A DNA stretch of 64,000 nucleotides from Lactococcus nasutitermitis (GTDB lineage: Bacteria > Bacillota > Bacilli > Lactobacillales > Streptococcaceae): NCBI RefSeq assembly GCF_018403765.1, contig NZ_BOVQ01000003.1, positions 282,193 through 346,192 on the forward strand, in the 5' to 3' direction. The translations under genes were made by a program, and so were the position numbers. Positions 8,869 to 17,866 of the stretch are shown here, one piece after another. Under the pieces are notes generated by a model that saw only the letters and a list, made by a program, of their open reading frames with translations, ran no database searches and was not told the DNA's origin. Each line of letters opens with the position of its first letter. The stretch's first letter is position 1.

Positions 8869-10110
8869 TTATTTTTCAACATTTTGGTTCAAACGCAAAA
8901 TCTCAAGTAACACATCGACCCCTTTTTCCATAGATTGCAAGCTGACAAACTCATAACGACCGTGCATATTCTCGCCACCGGCAAAAAGATTTGGCGTTGG
9001 CAATCCCATAAATGAAATCTTAGAGCCATCTGTTCCACCGCGCACAGGCTCAATCACAGGTGTAATCCCGAGATTTTCCATCGCTTCTTTGGCAATGTCA
9101 ATAATGCTCATATCTTTTTCAATAATCTGCGCCATGTTGTAATACTGGTCTTTCAGCGTCACTTTGACGCGTTCGCTACCCAGTTCAGCATTCATTTTCT
9201 CAGCAATTTCAAGCATTTTTGCTTTACGCGCTGCAAATTTCGCCTCATCATGGTCGCGGATAATGTACTGAACACGTGCATTTTCAACACTCGCTTCCAT
9301 TTTTTCCAGATGATAGAAGCCTTCACGCCCCTCAGTCAATTCTGGACGTTCAGCAGCTGGTAACTCTGCTTGAAATGCCATTGCCAACAAAGCTGCATTA
9401 ACCATCTGATTTTTCGCTGTTCCTGGGTGGACATTTTTCCCTTGAAATTCAACCACAGCTCCCGCCGCAGAAAATGTTTCATATTCCAATTCCCCCAAAG
9501 GACCGCCATCTACCGTATAAGCAAAATCCACATCAAAATCAGGCACATCAAACTTATCTGCACCTACACCGATTTCCTCATCTGGTCCAAAACCAATACG
9601 AATTTCGCCGTGTTCCAGCTCAGGATGCAAATTAATCAGAAAATCAGCCAGCGTGATAATCTCAGCGACACCCGACTTATCATCAGAGCCAAGCAAGGTT
9701 GTCCCATCCGTATGAATCAACGTTTGTCCCTGATAATTTTTCAAATGCGGAAATTCAGCAGGGTCAAGCACAAATTCTGTCTCTCCAAGTGAAATCACAC
9801 TTTTGCCATCATAATTTTCTAAAACCTGCGGATTCACACCTTCGGCATTGAAATCCGCCGTATCCATGTGCGCGAGAAAGCCAATTTTGCGAACATTCTT
9901 CGTTGTTGTCGCAGGAATGGTTCCAATCAGATAACCGTTTTTTTCCAAATAATGAATATCCTGCACACCAATTTCGCGAAGTTCTGCTTCCAACTTGTGC
10001 GCAAAAGCAACTTGTGTCGCCGTCGATGGCGTTGTTGTACTATATTCATCAGAGCGCGTATTGACTTTCACATAGTCCAAAAATCGTGCTAATAATTTTT
10101 CGTATTTCAT
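8869..10110 (-). CDS. pepT: Peptidase T (tripeptide aminopeptidase)
   Basis: A zinc M20-family exopeptidase that releases N-terminal residues from tripeptides, part of peptide utilisation in lactic acid bacteria. Metal-binding motifs are [12 protein letters not shown] near residue 77, [13 protein letters not shown] near 140 and [15 protein letters not shown] near 173, with a further His in the [11 protein letters not shown]...GENMHGRYE region. The 413 residues match the family. ATG 10110 follows an AGGAGA site. Transcription is monocistronic, converging on recQ. Confidence 0.97.
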   Translation of the reverse strand: MKYEKLLARFLDYVKVNTRSDEYSTTTPSTATQVAFAHKLEAELREIGVQDIHYLEKNGYLIGTIPATTTKNVRKIGFLAHMDTADFNAEGVNPQVLENYDGKSVISLGETEFVLDPAEFPHLKNYQGQTLIHTDGTTLLGSDDKSGVAEIITLADFLINLHPELEHGEIRIGFGPDEEIGVGADKFDVPDFDVDFAYTVDGGPLGELEYETFSAAGAVVEFQGKNVHPGTAKNQMVNAALLAMAFQAELPAAERPELTEGREGFYHLEKMEASVENARVQYIIRDHDEAKFAARKAKMLEIAEKMNAELGSERVKVTLKDQYYNMAQIIEKDMSIIDIAKEAMENLGITPVIEPVRGGTDGSKISFMGLPTPNLFAGGENMHGRYEFVSLQSMEKGVDVLLEILRLNQNVEK

Positions 10111-10142
10111 AAAATCTCCTCTTTTTTATTATTGTAAATTAT

Positions 10143-10901
10143 TCATTCTCCCAAAGAAATAAAAGGAGCAATAGCGTTTTGTTGTTGAATTTGAGCCAAA
10201 ACAAAATCTTCCGCTGTCTCAAATGTAACCTCAGGAATTTCCTGCTGAGAAAAATTCAGCAAACATCTATATTCCTGCTCAGAAATTTTTTCAATAACAC
10301 CATATTTTTCAAGAACCATTACAAAAATATCTGAACGATTTTTAACAACTTCTTTTTTCAGAAATTTCAACAAGAAAGTAGTCATATATTTGAGCGCATA
10401 TTCAATATCAACATCGCCCATCAACTGATAAATCTCCGTTTCCAACTCTGACAATTCCAAACCCTCAGCCACTTTATAAAAATAATTTGCCAAAGTCTCA
10501 GATTTTCTATCATAAGTCGAACAAAAATTCAATATCACAGCATTTGTATGATTTGCCAAGCTTTGAAAACGATAAGAATAGTCTAATGTCTCTGCCAATG
10601 TACTTTCTTTCAAAACAAAAAATGGCTGTGTATATTGATTGTGAGTTGCTTGTGCAGCTTTTTCATCCGTCAACAAGTCATCTGAAAGCACAGGTAAAGC
10701 AAGCATATAGCGCTTTTCTTGCCTTTTAACCAAACCAGCAGCAATAAAAATATCCAGTTGCCGGTCAAGATTTGCCACATCCGGAAAATCCCGATGAATT
10801 TCCCGCAATTTCACGTCCTCATGACTGAAAAGATAGTCAATCAACATTTTGAAAAAAGGCTGACGCGTCAGCCGATTTTCATTATACACTTTGATTGTCA
10901 T
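10143..10901 (-). CDS. DUF1803 domain-containing protein
   Basis: A 252-residue protein of unknown function found after ppaC in streptococci and lactococci. The N-terminal VYNENRLTRQPFFKMLIDYL is the family hallmark. The following REIHRDFPDVANLDRQLDIFIAAGLVKRQEKRY looks like a winged-helix or small DNA-binding-like fold, but no function is established. Its ATG overlaps the ppaC stop codon (TAATG), so it is translationally coupled to the pyrophosphatase. Confidence 0.82.
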   Translation of the reverse strand: MTIKVYNENRLTRQPFFKMLIDYLFSHEDVKLREIHRDFPDVANLDRQLDIFIAAGLVKRQEKRYMLALPVLSDDLLTDEKAAQATHNQYTQPFFVLKESTLAETLDYSYRFQSLANHTNAVILNFCSTYDRKSETLANYFYKVAEGLELSELETEIYQLMGDVDIEYALKYMTTFLLKFLKKEVVKNRSDIFVMVLEKYGVIEKISEQEYRCLLNFSQQEIPEVTFETAEDFVLAQIQQQNAIAPFISLGE

Positions 10902-11845
10902 TATTTAGAAAATTCTTCAGTAAGTTGAGGAACGACCTGTTTCTTACGTGATACAGCGCCAGCAAGGAAAGCATGGTCATCTTCAAGGCTAAAGTGGAAA
11001 GCCGCTTCAACCTTATCTGCGTGACTACCAATTTCGACAATTTCTGAGTTTGAATTGACAATATCTGTAATCATAAAGACGAAATCATCAAATCCACCCG
11101 CAGTCATATAGCTCTTGATTGCTTCTTTGACATCTGTCAAACGACCAAGCACATCATTGATATCTACAGTATTTACTTGAGCAATACGCACTTTTGAACC
11201 ATTCAACTCAAAAGTTTTCGCATCAATATCAATCAATTCGTCTGCAGATTTAGAATCAAGATTTGTTCCAGCTTTCAACATTGCCATGCCGTATTCTTCA
11301 AGATTAACACCAGCAATTTTTGCCAAATCTTCAGCTACTTTAAAATCTGTTGGATGTGTCGTTGGAGATTTCAAAAGCAAAGTATCAGAAATCAAACCAG
11401 AAAGCAAAAGTCCGGCAATTTCTTTAGGAATTTCAACACCAGCTTCAAGGAATTTACGATAAACAATAGATGATGCAGAACCAACAGGTTCAACCGTCAT
11501 AAACAAAGGTGCAGCCGTATTAAAATTTGCCACACGATGGTGATCTACCACACCAAAGATTGTCACATCTTCAATATCAGAAATTGACTGTTGGAATTCA
11601 TTATGGTCTGTCAAGATAACAGTATCTACACCTTCTTCTTTGGCAGAAGTGACGATACGTGGCATTTTCACACCAAAATAATCAAGCACAAATTGTGTTT
11701 CTTCATTAGGTTCACCAAGTGCTACGACTTCCGTATTCAAAGCACCAACAGGACGATGATTGCTCAAATAAGAAAAACCATAAGATGAACCAATCGCATC
11801 AGTATCAGGTTTTTGATGACCAAAAACAAGAATTTTATCAGACAT
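10901..11845 (-). CDS. ppaC: Manganese-dependent inorganic pyrophosphatase (family II)
   Basis: The enzyme hydrolyses pyrophosphate to phosphate, pulling biosynthetic reactions forward. DHH-family motifs are present: [14 protein letters not shown] (metal-binding His/Asp), [10 protein letters not shown] near residue 100 and the C-terminal DHHA2 domain with SRKKQVVP. The 314 residues are usual. ATG 11845 has an AGAGG site. It heads a two-gene unit with DUF1803. Confidence 0.97.
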   Translation of the reverse strand: MSDKILVFGHQKPDTDAIGSSYGFSYLSNHRPVGALNTEVVALGEPNEETQFVLDYFGVKMPRIVTSAKEEGVDTVILTDHNEFQQSISDIEDVTIFGVVDHHRVANFNTAAPLFMTVEPVGSASSIVYRKFLEAGVEIPKEIAGLLLSGLISDTLLLKSPTTHPTDFKVAEDLAKIAGVNLEEYGMAMLKAGTNLDSKSADELIDIDAKTFELNGSKVRIAQVNTVDINDVLGRLTDVKEAIKSYMTAGGFDDFVFMITDIVNSNSEIVEIGSHADKVEAAFHFSLEDDHAFLAGAVSRKKQVVPQLTEEFSK

Positions 11846-11877
11846 TTTTTTACCTCTTTTATTTTATATTCTCCCAA

Positions 11878-11886
11878 ATTATACCA
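11878..11886 (-). promoter_or_regulatory. ppaC extended -10 promoter
   Basis: TGGTATAAT on the minus strand starts directly after the T-run of the upstream terminator, giving a compact terminator-promoter junction about 30 bp before ppaC. Confidence 0.65.
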
Positions 11887-11911
11887 AAAAAAGCGTAAAA
11901 ATTCACGCTTT
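11885..11911 (-). terminator. Terminator after the 108-aa gene
   Basis: AAAGCGT and ACGCTTT arms with an 8-nt loop, then seven T on the minus strand. Confidence 0.8.
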
Positions 11912-11925
11912 CATCTTATTAACTT

Positions 11926-11945
11926 TTTTGACAAAACTGTCAAAA
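11926..11945. repeat. Short palindromic repeat
   Basis: TTTTGACAAAACTGTCAAAA, between the 108-aa gene stop and its terminator. Confidence 0.8.
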
Positions 11946-11954
11946 TAAACAAAT

Positions 11955-12281
11955 TTACAAAATACTATATTCTTTCTCAAATTTTTTCTCTGATACTGTC
12001 AAAAATTCGCCATCAACTTCTCGACGAATAAAATAATCTCCGACATAAGCTTTAATAAAAGTAGAAAATGCTGCACCACCGCTCTTAGATACCAAAATTT
12101 GAGAAACCAGTCCCAACTTTTCAAGATTATTACTTGGCTGAAGCGAAATTCTTCCCAAACTATCTTTTTTCCAAACCAACCGCTTCTTGTCCAATAATTC
12201 TTGAACCCAATCTTCTGGTTTCTCATCTCTCGTTACTTTCCAGACATCGCAATACACATCCATACCATATTTCGCTTTCAT
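11955..12281 (-). CDS. Uncharacterised 108-aa protein
   Basis: I do not recognise the family. The start at 12281 is fixed by a strong AAAGGAGG 8 nt upstream; a GTG nine bases earlier lies within the spacer. The sequence opens MKAKYGMDVYCDVWKVTRDE, has a Trp/Lys-rich middle (LDKKRLVWKKDSLG) and ends with YFIRREVDGEFLTVSEKKFE. It has no signal peptide or membrane segment. It sits alone between ppaC and pflA with its own terminator. It could be a lineage-specific stress or metabolic protein; nothing supports a firmer call. Confidence 0.7.
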   Translation of the reverse strand: MKAKYGMDVYCDVWKVTRDEKPEDWVQELLDKKRLVWKKDSLGRISLQPSNNLEKLGLVSQILVSKSGGAAFSTFIKAYVGDYFIRREVDGEFLTVSEKKFEKEYSIL

Positions 12282-12360
12282 AAAAAGCACCTCCTTTTTC
12301 TGTTATATCTATTATAACCCGCTTTTTACTGGTTTTCCTTTTTGTTCCAAGCTTGAAACA

Positions 12361-12386
12361 AAAAAATCTGCTAATAGCAGATTTTT
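12361..12386 (-). terminator. Terminator after pflA
   Basis: AATCTGCT / AGCAGATT hairpin followed by T7 on the minus strand, immediately after the pflA stop codon. Confidence 0.8.
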
Positions 12387-12388
12387 CA

Positions 12389-13171
12389 TTATTTAATCCG
12401 TTCCAGATATTCCTGATAACTTTCCGTATCCATAATTTCTTTTGCATTATGCACACGGTCTTTTGTAGGAGGCTTAACTCCTTCAAGCTGATATTTCCAG
12501 CCCAATTCGCGCCATTTAAATTCTCCCATTGTGTGATAAGGCAGGATTTCAAACTTCAATACATTTTTCAGCGTTTTAACAAATTCCCCAAGTTCGACCA
12601 AATCCTCATCAAAATCACTTTCTCCGGGAACTAGGACATGGCGCACCCACATGGCATTGCCACGCTCAGAGAGATACTGAGCAAATTCAAGAATATTATC
12701 AACTTTATTTGCCGTCAACTCTCTATGACGTTCAGGATTGATTTCTTTCAAGTCGAGCAGCACTAAGTCTGTTACATCAAGCAATTCATCAATATGTTCG
12801 GTAACATAAGCATCTGTCTTATAAGGTTGCGCCGCTGTATCAAGCGTTGTATGAATACCTAACTCATGTGCATACTTAAATAACGCCGTTACAAAGTCAA
12901 TTTGCAACATTGCTTCTCCACCAGAAACAGTAATGCCGCCTTTTTCACCCCAAAATCCTTGGAAACGTAAGGCTTCTTGCATCACATCTTCAACCGTGCG
13001 CTCCTCAGCTTTATCACTTTTCATTGCCCAAGTATCCGGATTATGACAATATTTACAACGCATCCGACATCCCTGCATGAATATAACAAAACGTACACCA
13101 GGACCATCAACTGTTCCAAAAGTCTCCGTGGAATGTATCAAGCCTTTTACTTGCTTATAATCTTCGACCAT
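12389..13171 (-). CDS. pflA: Pyruvate formate-lyase-activating enzyme
   Basis: A radical SAM enzyme that installs the glycyl radical on pyruvate formate-lyase under anaerobic conditions. The [4Fe-4S] motif CxxxCxxC is seen in QGCRMRCKYCHNPDTW near residue 31, and TVSGGEAMLQ supplies the SAM-binding GGE. The 260 residues are normal. No pfl gene is adjacent, as usual in lactococci. A candidate extended -10 (TGGTATGAT, 13255-13247) lies about 75 bp upstream. Confidence 0.96.
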   Translation of the reverse strand: MVEDYKQVKGLIHSTETFGTVDGPGVRFVIFMQGCRMRCKYCHNPDTWAMKSDKAEERTVEDVMQEALRFQGFWGEKGGITVSGGEAMLQIDFVTALFKYAHELGIHTTLDTAAQPYKTDAYVTEHIDELLDVTDLVLLDLKEINPERHRELTANKVDNILEFAQYLSERGNAMWVRHVLVPGESDFDEDLVELGEFVKTLKNVLKFEILPYHTMGEFKWRELGWKYQLEGVKPPTKDRVHNAKEIMDTESYQEYLERIK

Positions 13172-13246
13172 TTTAGTCTCCGTCTCTATTAAATTCTACT
13201 TTTAACAAAGCAAAACTTCAAAAAAATTTTAGTATTTTACACCTAT

Positions 13247-13255
13247 ATCATACCA
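13247..13255 (-). promoter_or_regulatory. pflA candidate extended -10
   Basis: TGGTATGAT on the minus strand with a weak TTATAA about 16 bp further upstream. Confidence 0.4.
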
Positions 13256-13307
13256 TAAATAGCTCATTTTATAAACTCTCATTCCTTTAAATTTTTCATT
13301 CAAAAAG

Positions 13308-13339
13308 AAAAAGCTATGTCATATAACAAATAGCTTTTT
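13308..13339 (-). terminator. Terminator after the CNNM/CBS gene
   Basis: AAAAAGCTAT / ATAGCTTTTT arms with a 12-nt loop and a T-run on the minus strand. Confidence 0.8.
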
Positions 13340-13349
13340 CATCGAAATA

Positions 13350-14693
13350 TTAGTTTTTTGTATCTTCTTCTTTTTCTTTATTTTCAAATTCCACACGTAA
13401 CTTCACAATTCGTTTTCCATCAATTTCCAGACTTGTCAAAGAGAAATGGTCTTCCTCATTATCTACATCACAAACAACTTGTTGTCCCCTTTCTGGAATT
13501 TTACCCGTTGTTGCTAAGAAATACCCCGCAATCGTATCTACATCATTACTTTCAAGATGGGTTTCAAATTCTTCATTGAAATCATTCAAAGTCATCTTGC
13601 CTTGAACAACATACATATTGTCGCCAATCTTATACACTTCTTTTTCAGCGACATCTGTTTCGTCTTCGATTTCACCAACGATTTCTTCAAGCATATCTTC
13701 AAGAGTTACAATACCAACCACACCACCGTATTCATCAAGTAAAACTGCCATTTGGTTGTGCGTTTTGCGTAGTTGGCGGATTAAATCATCGACGTTGATT
13801 GTTTCTGGAACAAAGAGTGGTTCTCGCAACATTTCATGAATATCAATATTTTCAAAACCATGCTCAAAACCAAATTTCAACAATTTTTTCGTATGTAAAA
13901 TTCCGAGAATATTGTCTTTATCATCTTCATAAACCGGAACGCGCGAATAGGCTTCATTTAAAATGGCTGTGATATTTTCCTGTGTATCATCGTCAATATC
14001 AATCATAAACGCATCTGTACGTGGAACCATGATTTCACGTGCCAACAAATCATCAAGACTGAAAATACCTGCCATCATACTACGTTCTTCTTCATCGAGC
14101 GCTGTTTCATCTGTACTTACGAGATATTCCATCTCATCTCGTGTCATATTTTCATCTGAATTATCAAAGCGAATAGGCGTCAACTTCATCAATCCGTTGA
14201 TAGAAGCTGTGAGCAACCAAATAAATGGTCGCAAAATAATACCAACTGTCTGTAAAGGACGTACTAAACGTAAAGCAGCTTTTTCTTTCAATCCTTGCGC
14301 AATTCGTTTTGGAAAAAGTTCGCCAAAGACAATCGTAAAGAAAGTTAGAATAACTAAAATAAGGATTTTCCCAACTGTTTGGGCAGCAGCAGTATGTCCG
14401 ATAATGGGCGAAAGTTCTGCCGCTAAACTATCTGCAAGACTAGCACCAGCAACGATATTTAAGAAAGTTATTCCAACTTGTACAGTTGATAAGAAACGTG
14501 TGGGATTTTCAATAACGTTCAATAAATTTATATATTTCTTATCGCCTTCACTCGCTCTTTGTTCAATACGTGAGTGATTGAGTGACACTAATGCCATCTC
14601 ACTTGCTGAGAAAAAGGCATTTAAAGCTGTAAGAAAGATAAGTAATAAAATCTGCGAAAGTACCTCAATACTTTCGGGATCAGGGTTTGACAT
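13350..14693 (-). CDS. Hemolysin C-like CNNM transmembrane protein with CBS pair and CorC domain
   Basis: A 447-residue membrane protein. The N-terminal CNNM domain (about 1-200) has hydrophobic segments such as ILLLIFLTALNAFFSASEMALVSL. Two CBS domains span about 215-345 (ending NQMAVLLDEYGGVVGIVTLEDMLEE), followed by a CorC_HlyC domain. The family is linked to Mg2+/Co2+ efflux in bacteria (MpfA/YhdP types); the old hemolysin label is historical. ATG 14693 has AGGAG. It is monocistronic. Confidence 0.92.
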   Translation of the reverse strand: MSNPDPESIEVLSQILLLIFLTALNAFFSASEMALVSLNHSRIEQRASEGDKKYINLLNVIENPTRFLSTVQVGITFLNIVAGASLADSLAAELSPIIGHTAAAQTVGKILILVILTFFTIVFGELFPKRIAQGLKEKAALRLVRPLQTVGIILRPFIWLLTASINGLMKLTPIRFDNSDENMTRDEMEYLVSTDETALDEEERSMMAGIFSLDDLLAREIMVPRTDAFMIDIDDDTQENITAILNEAYSRVPVYEDDKDNILGILHTKKLLKFGFEHGFENIDIHEMLREPLFVPETINVDDLIRQLRKTHNQMAVLLDEYGGVVGIVTLEDMLEEIVGEIEDETDVAEKEVYKIGDNMYVVQGKMTLNDFNEEFETHLESNDVDTIAGYFLATTGKIPERGQQVVCDVDNEEDHFSLTSLEIDGKRIVKLRVEFENKEKEEDTKN

Positions 14694-14798
14694 TTTTACT
14701 CCTATGATTATTTTTAATTCAATTAGAATATTTCTGAATGTATCTTTTCAGAGATAAGTTAAAATTCAGCTATATGCTATTATATCACATTTTTCTAC

Positions 14799-15908
14799 TT
14801 ATTTTAATATCTCTTTTTGTTTGCGATGATTACGATAAAGTCCCGTTGCAAATTTGACAATTTCTTTGATGAGTGAATAGGCTGGAACGGCAATAATCAT
14901 TCCGATAATTCCGTACAGACTTCCTGTAATCAACATCAAAATCATAACTGTTACTGGATGGATTTTTACTGCTGTTCCAATGATTTTAGGATAAATCACA
15001 TTGCCATCTATTTGTTGAAGAACCAATACATAAATCACAGCAATCAGAGCTGTAATTGGATGATTAAAGGCTACTGCAAGTACCATCGGAAGAACACCAA
15101 TATATGGACCTGCATAAGGAATAATATTGGTTATTCCGGCAAATAAGGCAAATAAGAACGCATAAGGAATGCCCATAATCGTATAGCCAATAAAAACTGT
15201 GACAAATACAAAACTTGCATCTATCGCAACTCCACTAATGTAACGCGAAATTGTTTTATTCATATTTTCTAATAAATCGAAAAGTCCCAAACGATCCTCA
15301 ACAATAACGTGTTCACGCAAAAATGGAATAACTTTTTCGCCATCTTTGAGCATATAGTACAGCAAAATAGGCACTAAAATCATGACCATCACAATGCTCG
15401 AAATCACGCTCACAATGCTTCCAATACTTATCGTAATGCTGTTGAGTAAGTTGTGCAAAACATCTGTGTAAGAGATGTTTAAACGATTGATAAGGCTGTT
15501 TACGTCAATCTGCTCATAAATCGTATGGAATCTTGGATTTTTTGACATTTCTTCAATCCAGCGCCGGAGTTCTGGGAAAAGTTTTGCTGTTGTATTTATA
15601 AGACCTGTCAACTGTGAAATAATACTTGGGATAATCGAAGCAACGATTAAAACAATCGCTCCTAACAAGATAACAATAATGATTAAAGCACCGAAAACTC
15701 GCTTAATTTTTAACTTTTTTTCCATAAATAGAACAATCGGATGGAAAATATAATATAAAAATCCTGCAATAATAAAGGGAATAAATAGTAAAGTAAGTAG
15801 GGTTCGCAAGGGTTGAAAAATAAAGCCAATTTTTGTCAGTAAAAATACCAACAAGGCTACTGCTAAAATCTCTATTGTCCAGAAAAATAATTTACTATTT
15901 TTAAACAT
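14799..15908 (-). CDS. AI-2E family transporter (YdiK/YhhT-like permease)
   Basis: A 369-residue protein with about seven to eight membrane segments: paired N-terminal helices (IEILAVALLVFLLTKIGFIF), a central soluble helical part around 110-150, and a C-terminal bundle with GITNIIPYAGPYIGVLP, a family signature. Members have been proposed as Na+/H+ antiporters or signal exporters, so the substrate is unknown. There is no close operon partner; the GNAT gene upstream is divergent. Confidence 0.88.
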   Translation of the reverse strand: MFKNSKLFFWTIEILAVALLVFLLTKIGFIFQPLRTLLTLLFIPFIIAGFLYYIFHPIVLFMEKKLKIKRVFGALIIIVILLGAIVLIVASIIPSIISQLTGLINTTAKLFPELRRWIEEMSKNPRFHTIYEQIDVNSLINRLNISYTDVLHNLLNSITISIGSIVSVISSIVMVMILVPILLYYMLKDGEKVIPFLREHVIVEDRLGLFDLLENMNKTISRYISGVAIDASFVFVTVFIGYTIMGIPYAFLFALFAGITNIIPYAGPYIGVLPMVLAVAFNHPITALIAVIYVLVLQQIDGNVIYPKIIGTAVKIHPVTVMILMLITGSLYGIIGMIIAVPAYSLIKEIVKFATGLYRNHRKQKEILK

Positions 15909-16019
15909 ATATATTCCATTCTATTATTTACAAACTTTTGATAGTCCATTATTTAAATTTTGACTTGTTTATATTATAATAAAAACAAGGCGTTTAAGCA
16001 AACTTACGTTGGAGGAAGA

Positions 16020-16463
16020 ATGGAAATAAAAATTACACGTGATACAATGTCAGATATTTATTTTGATGCACTAAAAATTCGCAATCAAGTTTTTGTCAAA
16101 GAGCAAGGTGTTCCTTATGAGCTAGAAGTCGGAAATTCTGTTGAGGAAGCGAGTTCTGTTCATTTTGTACTTTATGATGATGGGAAAGCAAGAGGAACTG
16201 TTCGTCTGCTTGCCGATATGAATAAACATTCAGCGCTAGTTCAACGAATGGCTGTTTTTGCCGAGGACCGTCATAAAGGTTATGCCAAAAGTTTGTTTAA
16301 TGAACTCCTTCTTTTTTCAGAAAAATCTTACTTTACTACACTCACTCTCCATGCGCAGCTTAGTGCGCGCGGTTTCTATGCTCAATTTGGCTTTGAGGAA
16401 GTTGGGGAAATCTTTGAAGAAGCTGGAATTCAGCATATTGGCATGGAAAAAAAGTTTAATTGA
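16020..16463 (+). CDS. GNAT family N-acetyltransferase
   Basis: A 147-residue acetyltransferase. The acetyl-CoA-binding region ALVQRMAVFAEDRHKGYAKSLFNELL (about 72-97) matches motif A with a Q/R-x-x-G-x-A pattern, and the C-terminal RGFYAQFGFEEVGEIFEEAGI is typical of the YjcF/ElaA branch. The start at 16020 is set by GGAGGAAG directly upstream; a TTG 60 bp earlier lacks a ribosome site. The substrate is unknown. Confidence 0.85.
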   Translation: MEIKITRDTMSDIYFDALKIRNQVFVKEQGVPYELEVGNSVEEASSVHFVLYDDGKARGTVRLLADMNKHSALVQRMAVFAEDRHKGYAKSLFNELLLFSEKSYFTTLTLHAQLSARGFYAQFGFEEVGEIFEEAGIQHIGMEKKFN

Positions 16464-16535
16464 GTTTTGAAATTATGTTGCTCATTCCTTTTTAAATTGA
16501 AAAGGGTAGAAATTGCAGACAAAATATGCAAAAGA

Positions 16536-16566
16536 TGATAAAATAGACATAATCGGTGCTTATAAT
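16536..16566 (+). promoter_or_regulatory. Candidate promoters of the cysteine desulfurase unit
   Basis: An extended -10 TGATAAAAT (16536-16544) and a second TATAAT (16561-16566). A 10-codon frame (ATG 16572 to TAG 16602) follows in the same phase as the desulfurase gene; its significance is unknown. Confidence 0.4.
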
Positions 16567-16631
16567 AAGTTATGAGTACAAATAATTTTGATATAAAAGA
16601 TTAGAAAATATGTGAAAGGGAGAAAACGAAT

Positions 16632-17813
16632 ATTATTTATTTAGATAATGCGGCGACAACGGCGGTTTTGCCTGAGGTTGTGGCTGCTATGAGTGAAAGT
16701 TTGGCGACTACTTTCGGTAATCCATCAAGTTTGCATACAATAGGGCGCAAGGCGAGTCAAGTGTTGCGTGAAAGTCGCGAAACTGTGGCGAAAGCACTCA
16801 ATGTCATGCCACGCGAGATTGTCTTTACATCTGGTGCGAGTGAAGCAAATAATACGGCAATCATTGGTTATGCTCTGGCAAATCGTTCCAAGGGAAATCA
16901 TATTTTGACGACGGCGATTGAACATCCATCTGTATTGAATGCTGTGAAATATTTGCATGAACGTCATGGTTTTGATGTGACTTTTGTCAAACCTTTGGCA
17001 AATGGAAATTTTCCTGCAGAACTGATTTCACAAAATTTACGTGAGGATACGATTTTGGTCAGTATGATGGCTGCCAATAATGAAACTGGACAACTTCTTC
17101 CTGTGGCTGAGGTGGGTGAGATGTTGCAAGCCCACAAAGCTGTTTTTCATGTAGATGCTACGCAAATTATGGGGAAAATCCCTGCTCATCCTAAAGAAAT
17201 CGGGGCTGATTTTTTGTCGGCAAGTGCGCATAAATTTCATGGTCCAAAAGGTGTTGGTTTTCTTTATCATGATGCTCTCAAATTTGATAGTTTAATTCAT
17301 GGTGGTGAGCAAGAAGAAAAACGGCGCGCAGGCACGGAAAATCTGCATTCTTTAGTTGGTATGGCAAAGGCTCTGGAAATTTCATTGGAAAATATGGATG
17401 ATAATTTTCATCATGTTGAAAATTTGAAAAAAACACTTTTGACAGAACTAGGTGAACAAACTAGCCTATCCGTAAGTGAGCAAGCTCACAACGGCTTTGC
17501 TATATCAAAAAATACTGCGCTTGATTTTTACCAAAATGAATTTGGAAAATCTATGCCTCATGTGGTAAATCTTGCTTTTCCTGGTCAAAATCATGATTTA
17601 CTGCTGACAAAATTGGACATGGCAGGTATTGCGATTTCGACTGGTTCTGCTTGTACTGCGGGAACTGTTGAGCCTTCGCACGTGCTTGAAGCTGTCTATG
17701 GTACAGCTGCTCCACAGTTAAAAGAAAATATCCGTGTTTCATTTTCTGAGTTGAACACTTTTGACGAAGTTGTCAAATTTGCTGAAACTCTCAAAAATAT
17801 TTTGATGAACTAA
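16632..17813 (+). CDS. Cysteine desulfurase (NifS/IscS class V aminotransferase) with an in-frame repeat insertion and a non-canonical start
   Basis: A PLP enzyme that takes sulfur from cysteine for Fe-S or thio-tRNA synthesis. Conserved parts are IIYLDNAATTAVLPEV at the N-terminus, HVDATQIMG, the PLP-lysine motif SASAHKFHGPKG and the active Cys in STGSACTAG. The frame is open from a TAG at 16602, yet contains no ATG, GTG or TTG before the DNAATT motif; TTG 16668 would delete it. With GGGAG at 16618-16622, AUU at 16632 (9-nt spacing) is the best start. A 74-bp repeat element (17437-17510) adds about 25 residues (TELGEQTSLSVSEQAHNGFA) in a variable region without breaking the frame. Confidence 0.85.
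   Translation: MIYLDNAATTAVLPEVVAAMSESLATTFGNPSSLHTIGRKASQVLRESRETVAKALNVMPREIVFTSGASEANNTAIIGYALANRSKGNHILTTAIEHPSVLNAVKYLHERHGFDVTFVKPLANGNFPAELISQNLREDTILVSMMAANNETGQLLPVAEVGEMLQAHKAVFHVDATQIMGKIPAHPKEIGADFLSASAHKFHGPKGVGFLYHDALKFDSLIHGGEQEEKRRAGTENLHSLVGMAKALEISLENMDDNFHHVENLKKTLLTELGEQTSLSVSEQAHNGFAISKNTALDFYQNEFGKSMPHVVNLAFPGQNHDLLLTKLDMAGIAISTGSACTAGTVEPSHVLEAVYGTAAPQLKENIRVSFSELNTFDEVVKFAETLKNILMN
17437..17510 (+). repeat. Long palindromic element, 74 bp copy inside the cysteine desulfurase gene
   Basis: Same architecture as 8797-8867: TTTTGACAGAACTAGGT at the left, the CCGT-GTGAGC-AA-GCTCAC-ACGG hairpin, and TATCAAAA at the right. It is read in frame without a stop. Confidence 0.9.
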
Positions 17814-17820
17814 AAATATT

Positions 17821-17840
17821 TTTTGACAGTTCTGTCAAAA
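17821..17840. repeat. Short palindromic repeat between desulfurase and DUF1831 genes
   Basis: A perfect copy, TTTTGACAGTTCTGTCAAAA. It could form a hairpin in the bicistronic mRNA, but only A residues follow on the plus strand, so it is unlikely to terminate there. Confidence 0.85.
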
Positions 17841-17866
17841 AATATTAAGATAAAAAAGGAGAAAAA

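Noticed and set aside
12223..12552. A 109-codon minus-strand frame across the pflA terminator
   Set aside because: It lies in another frame of pflA's 3' end and runs through a strong terminator; the pflA frame has the clear radical SAM motifs.
13963..14577. A 204-codon plus-strand frame within the CNNM/CBS gene
   Set aside because: Antisense shadow; Ser/Ile-rich composition is what the complement of this gene gives.
16668..17813. TTG 16668 as the start of the cysteine desulfurase gene
   Set aside because: It would delete the conserved LDNAATT strand and has no ribosome site at a useful distance; AUU 16632 fits better.
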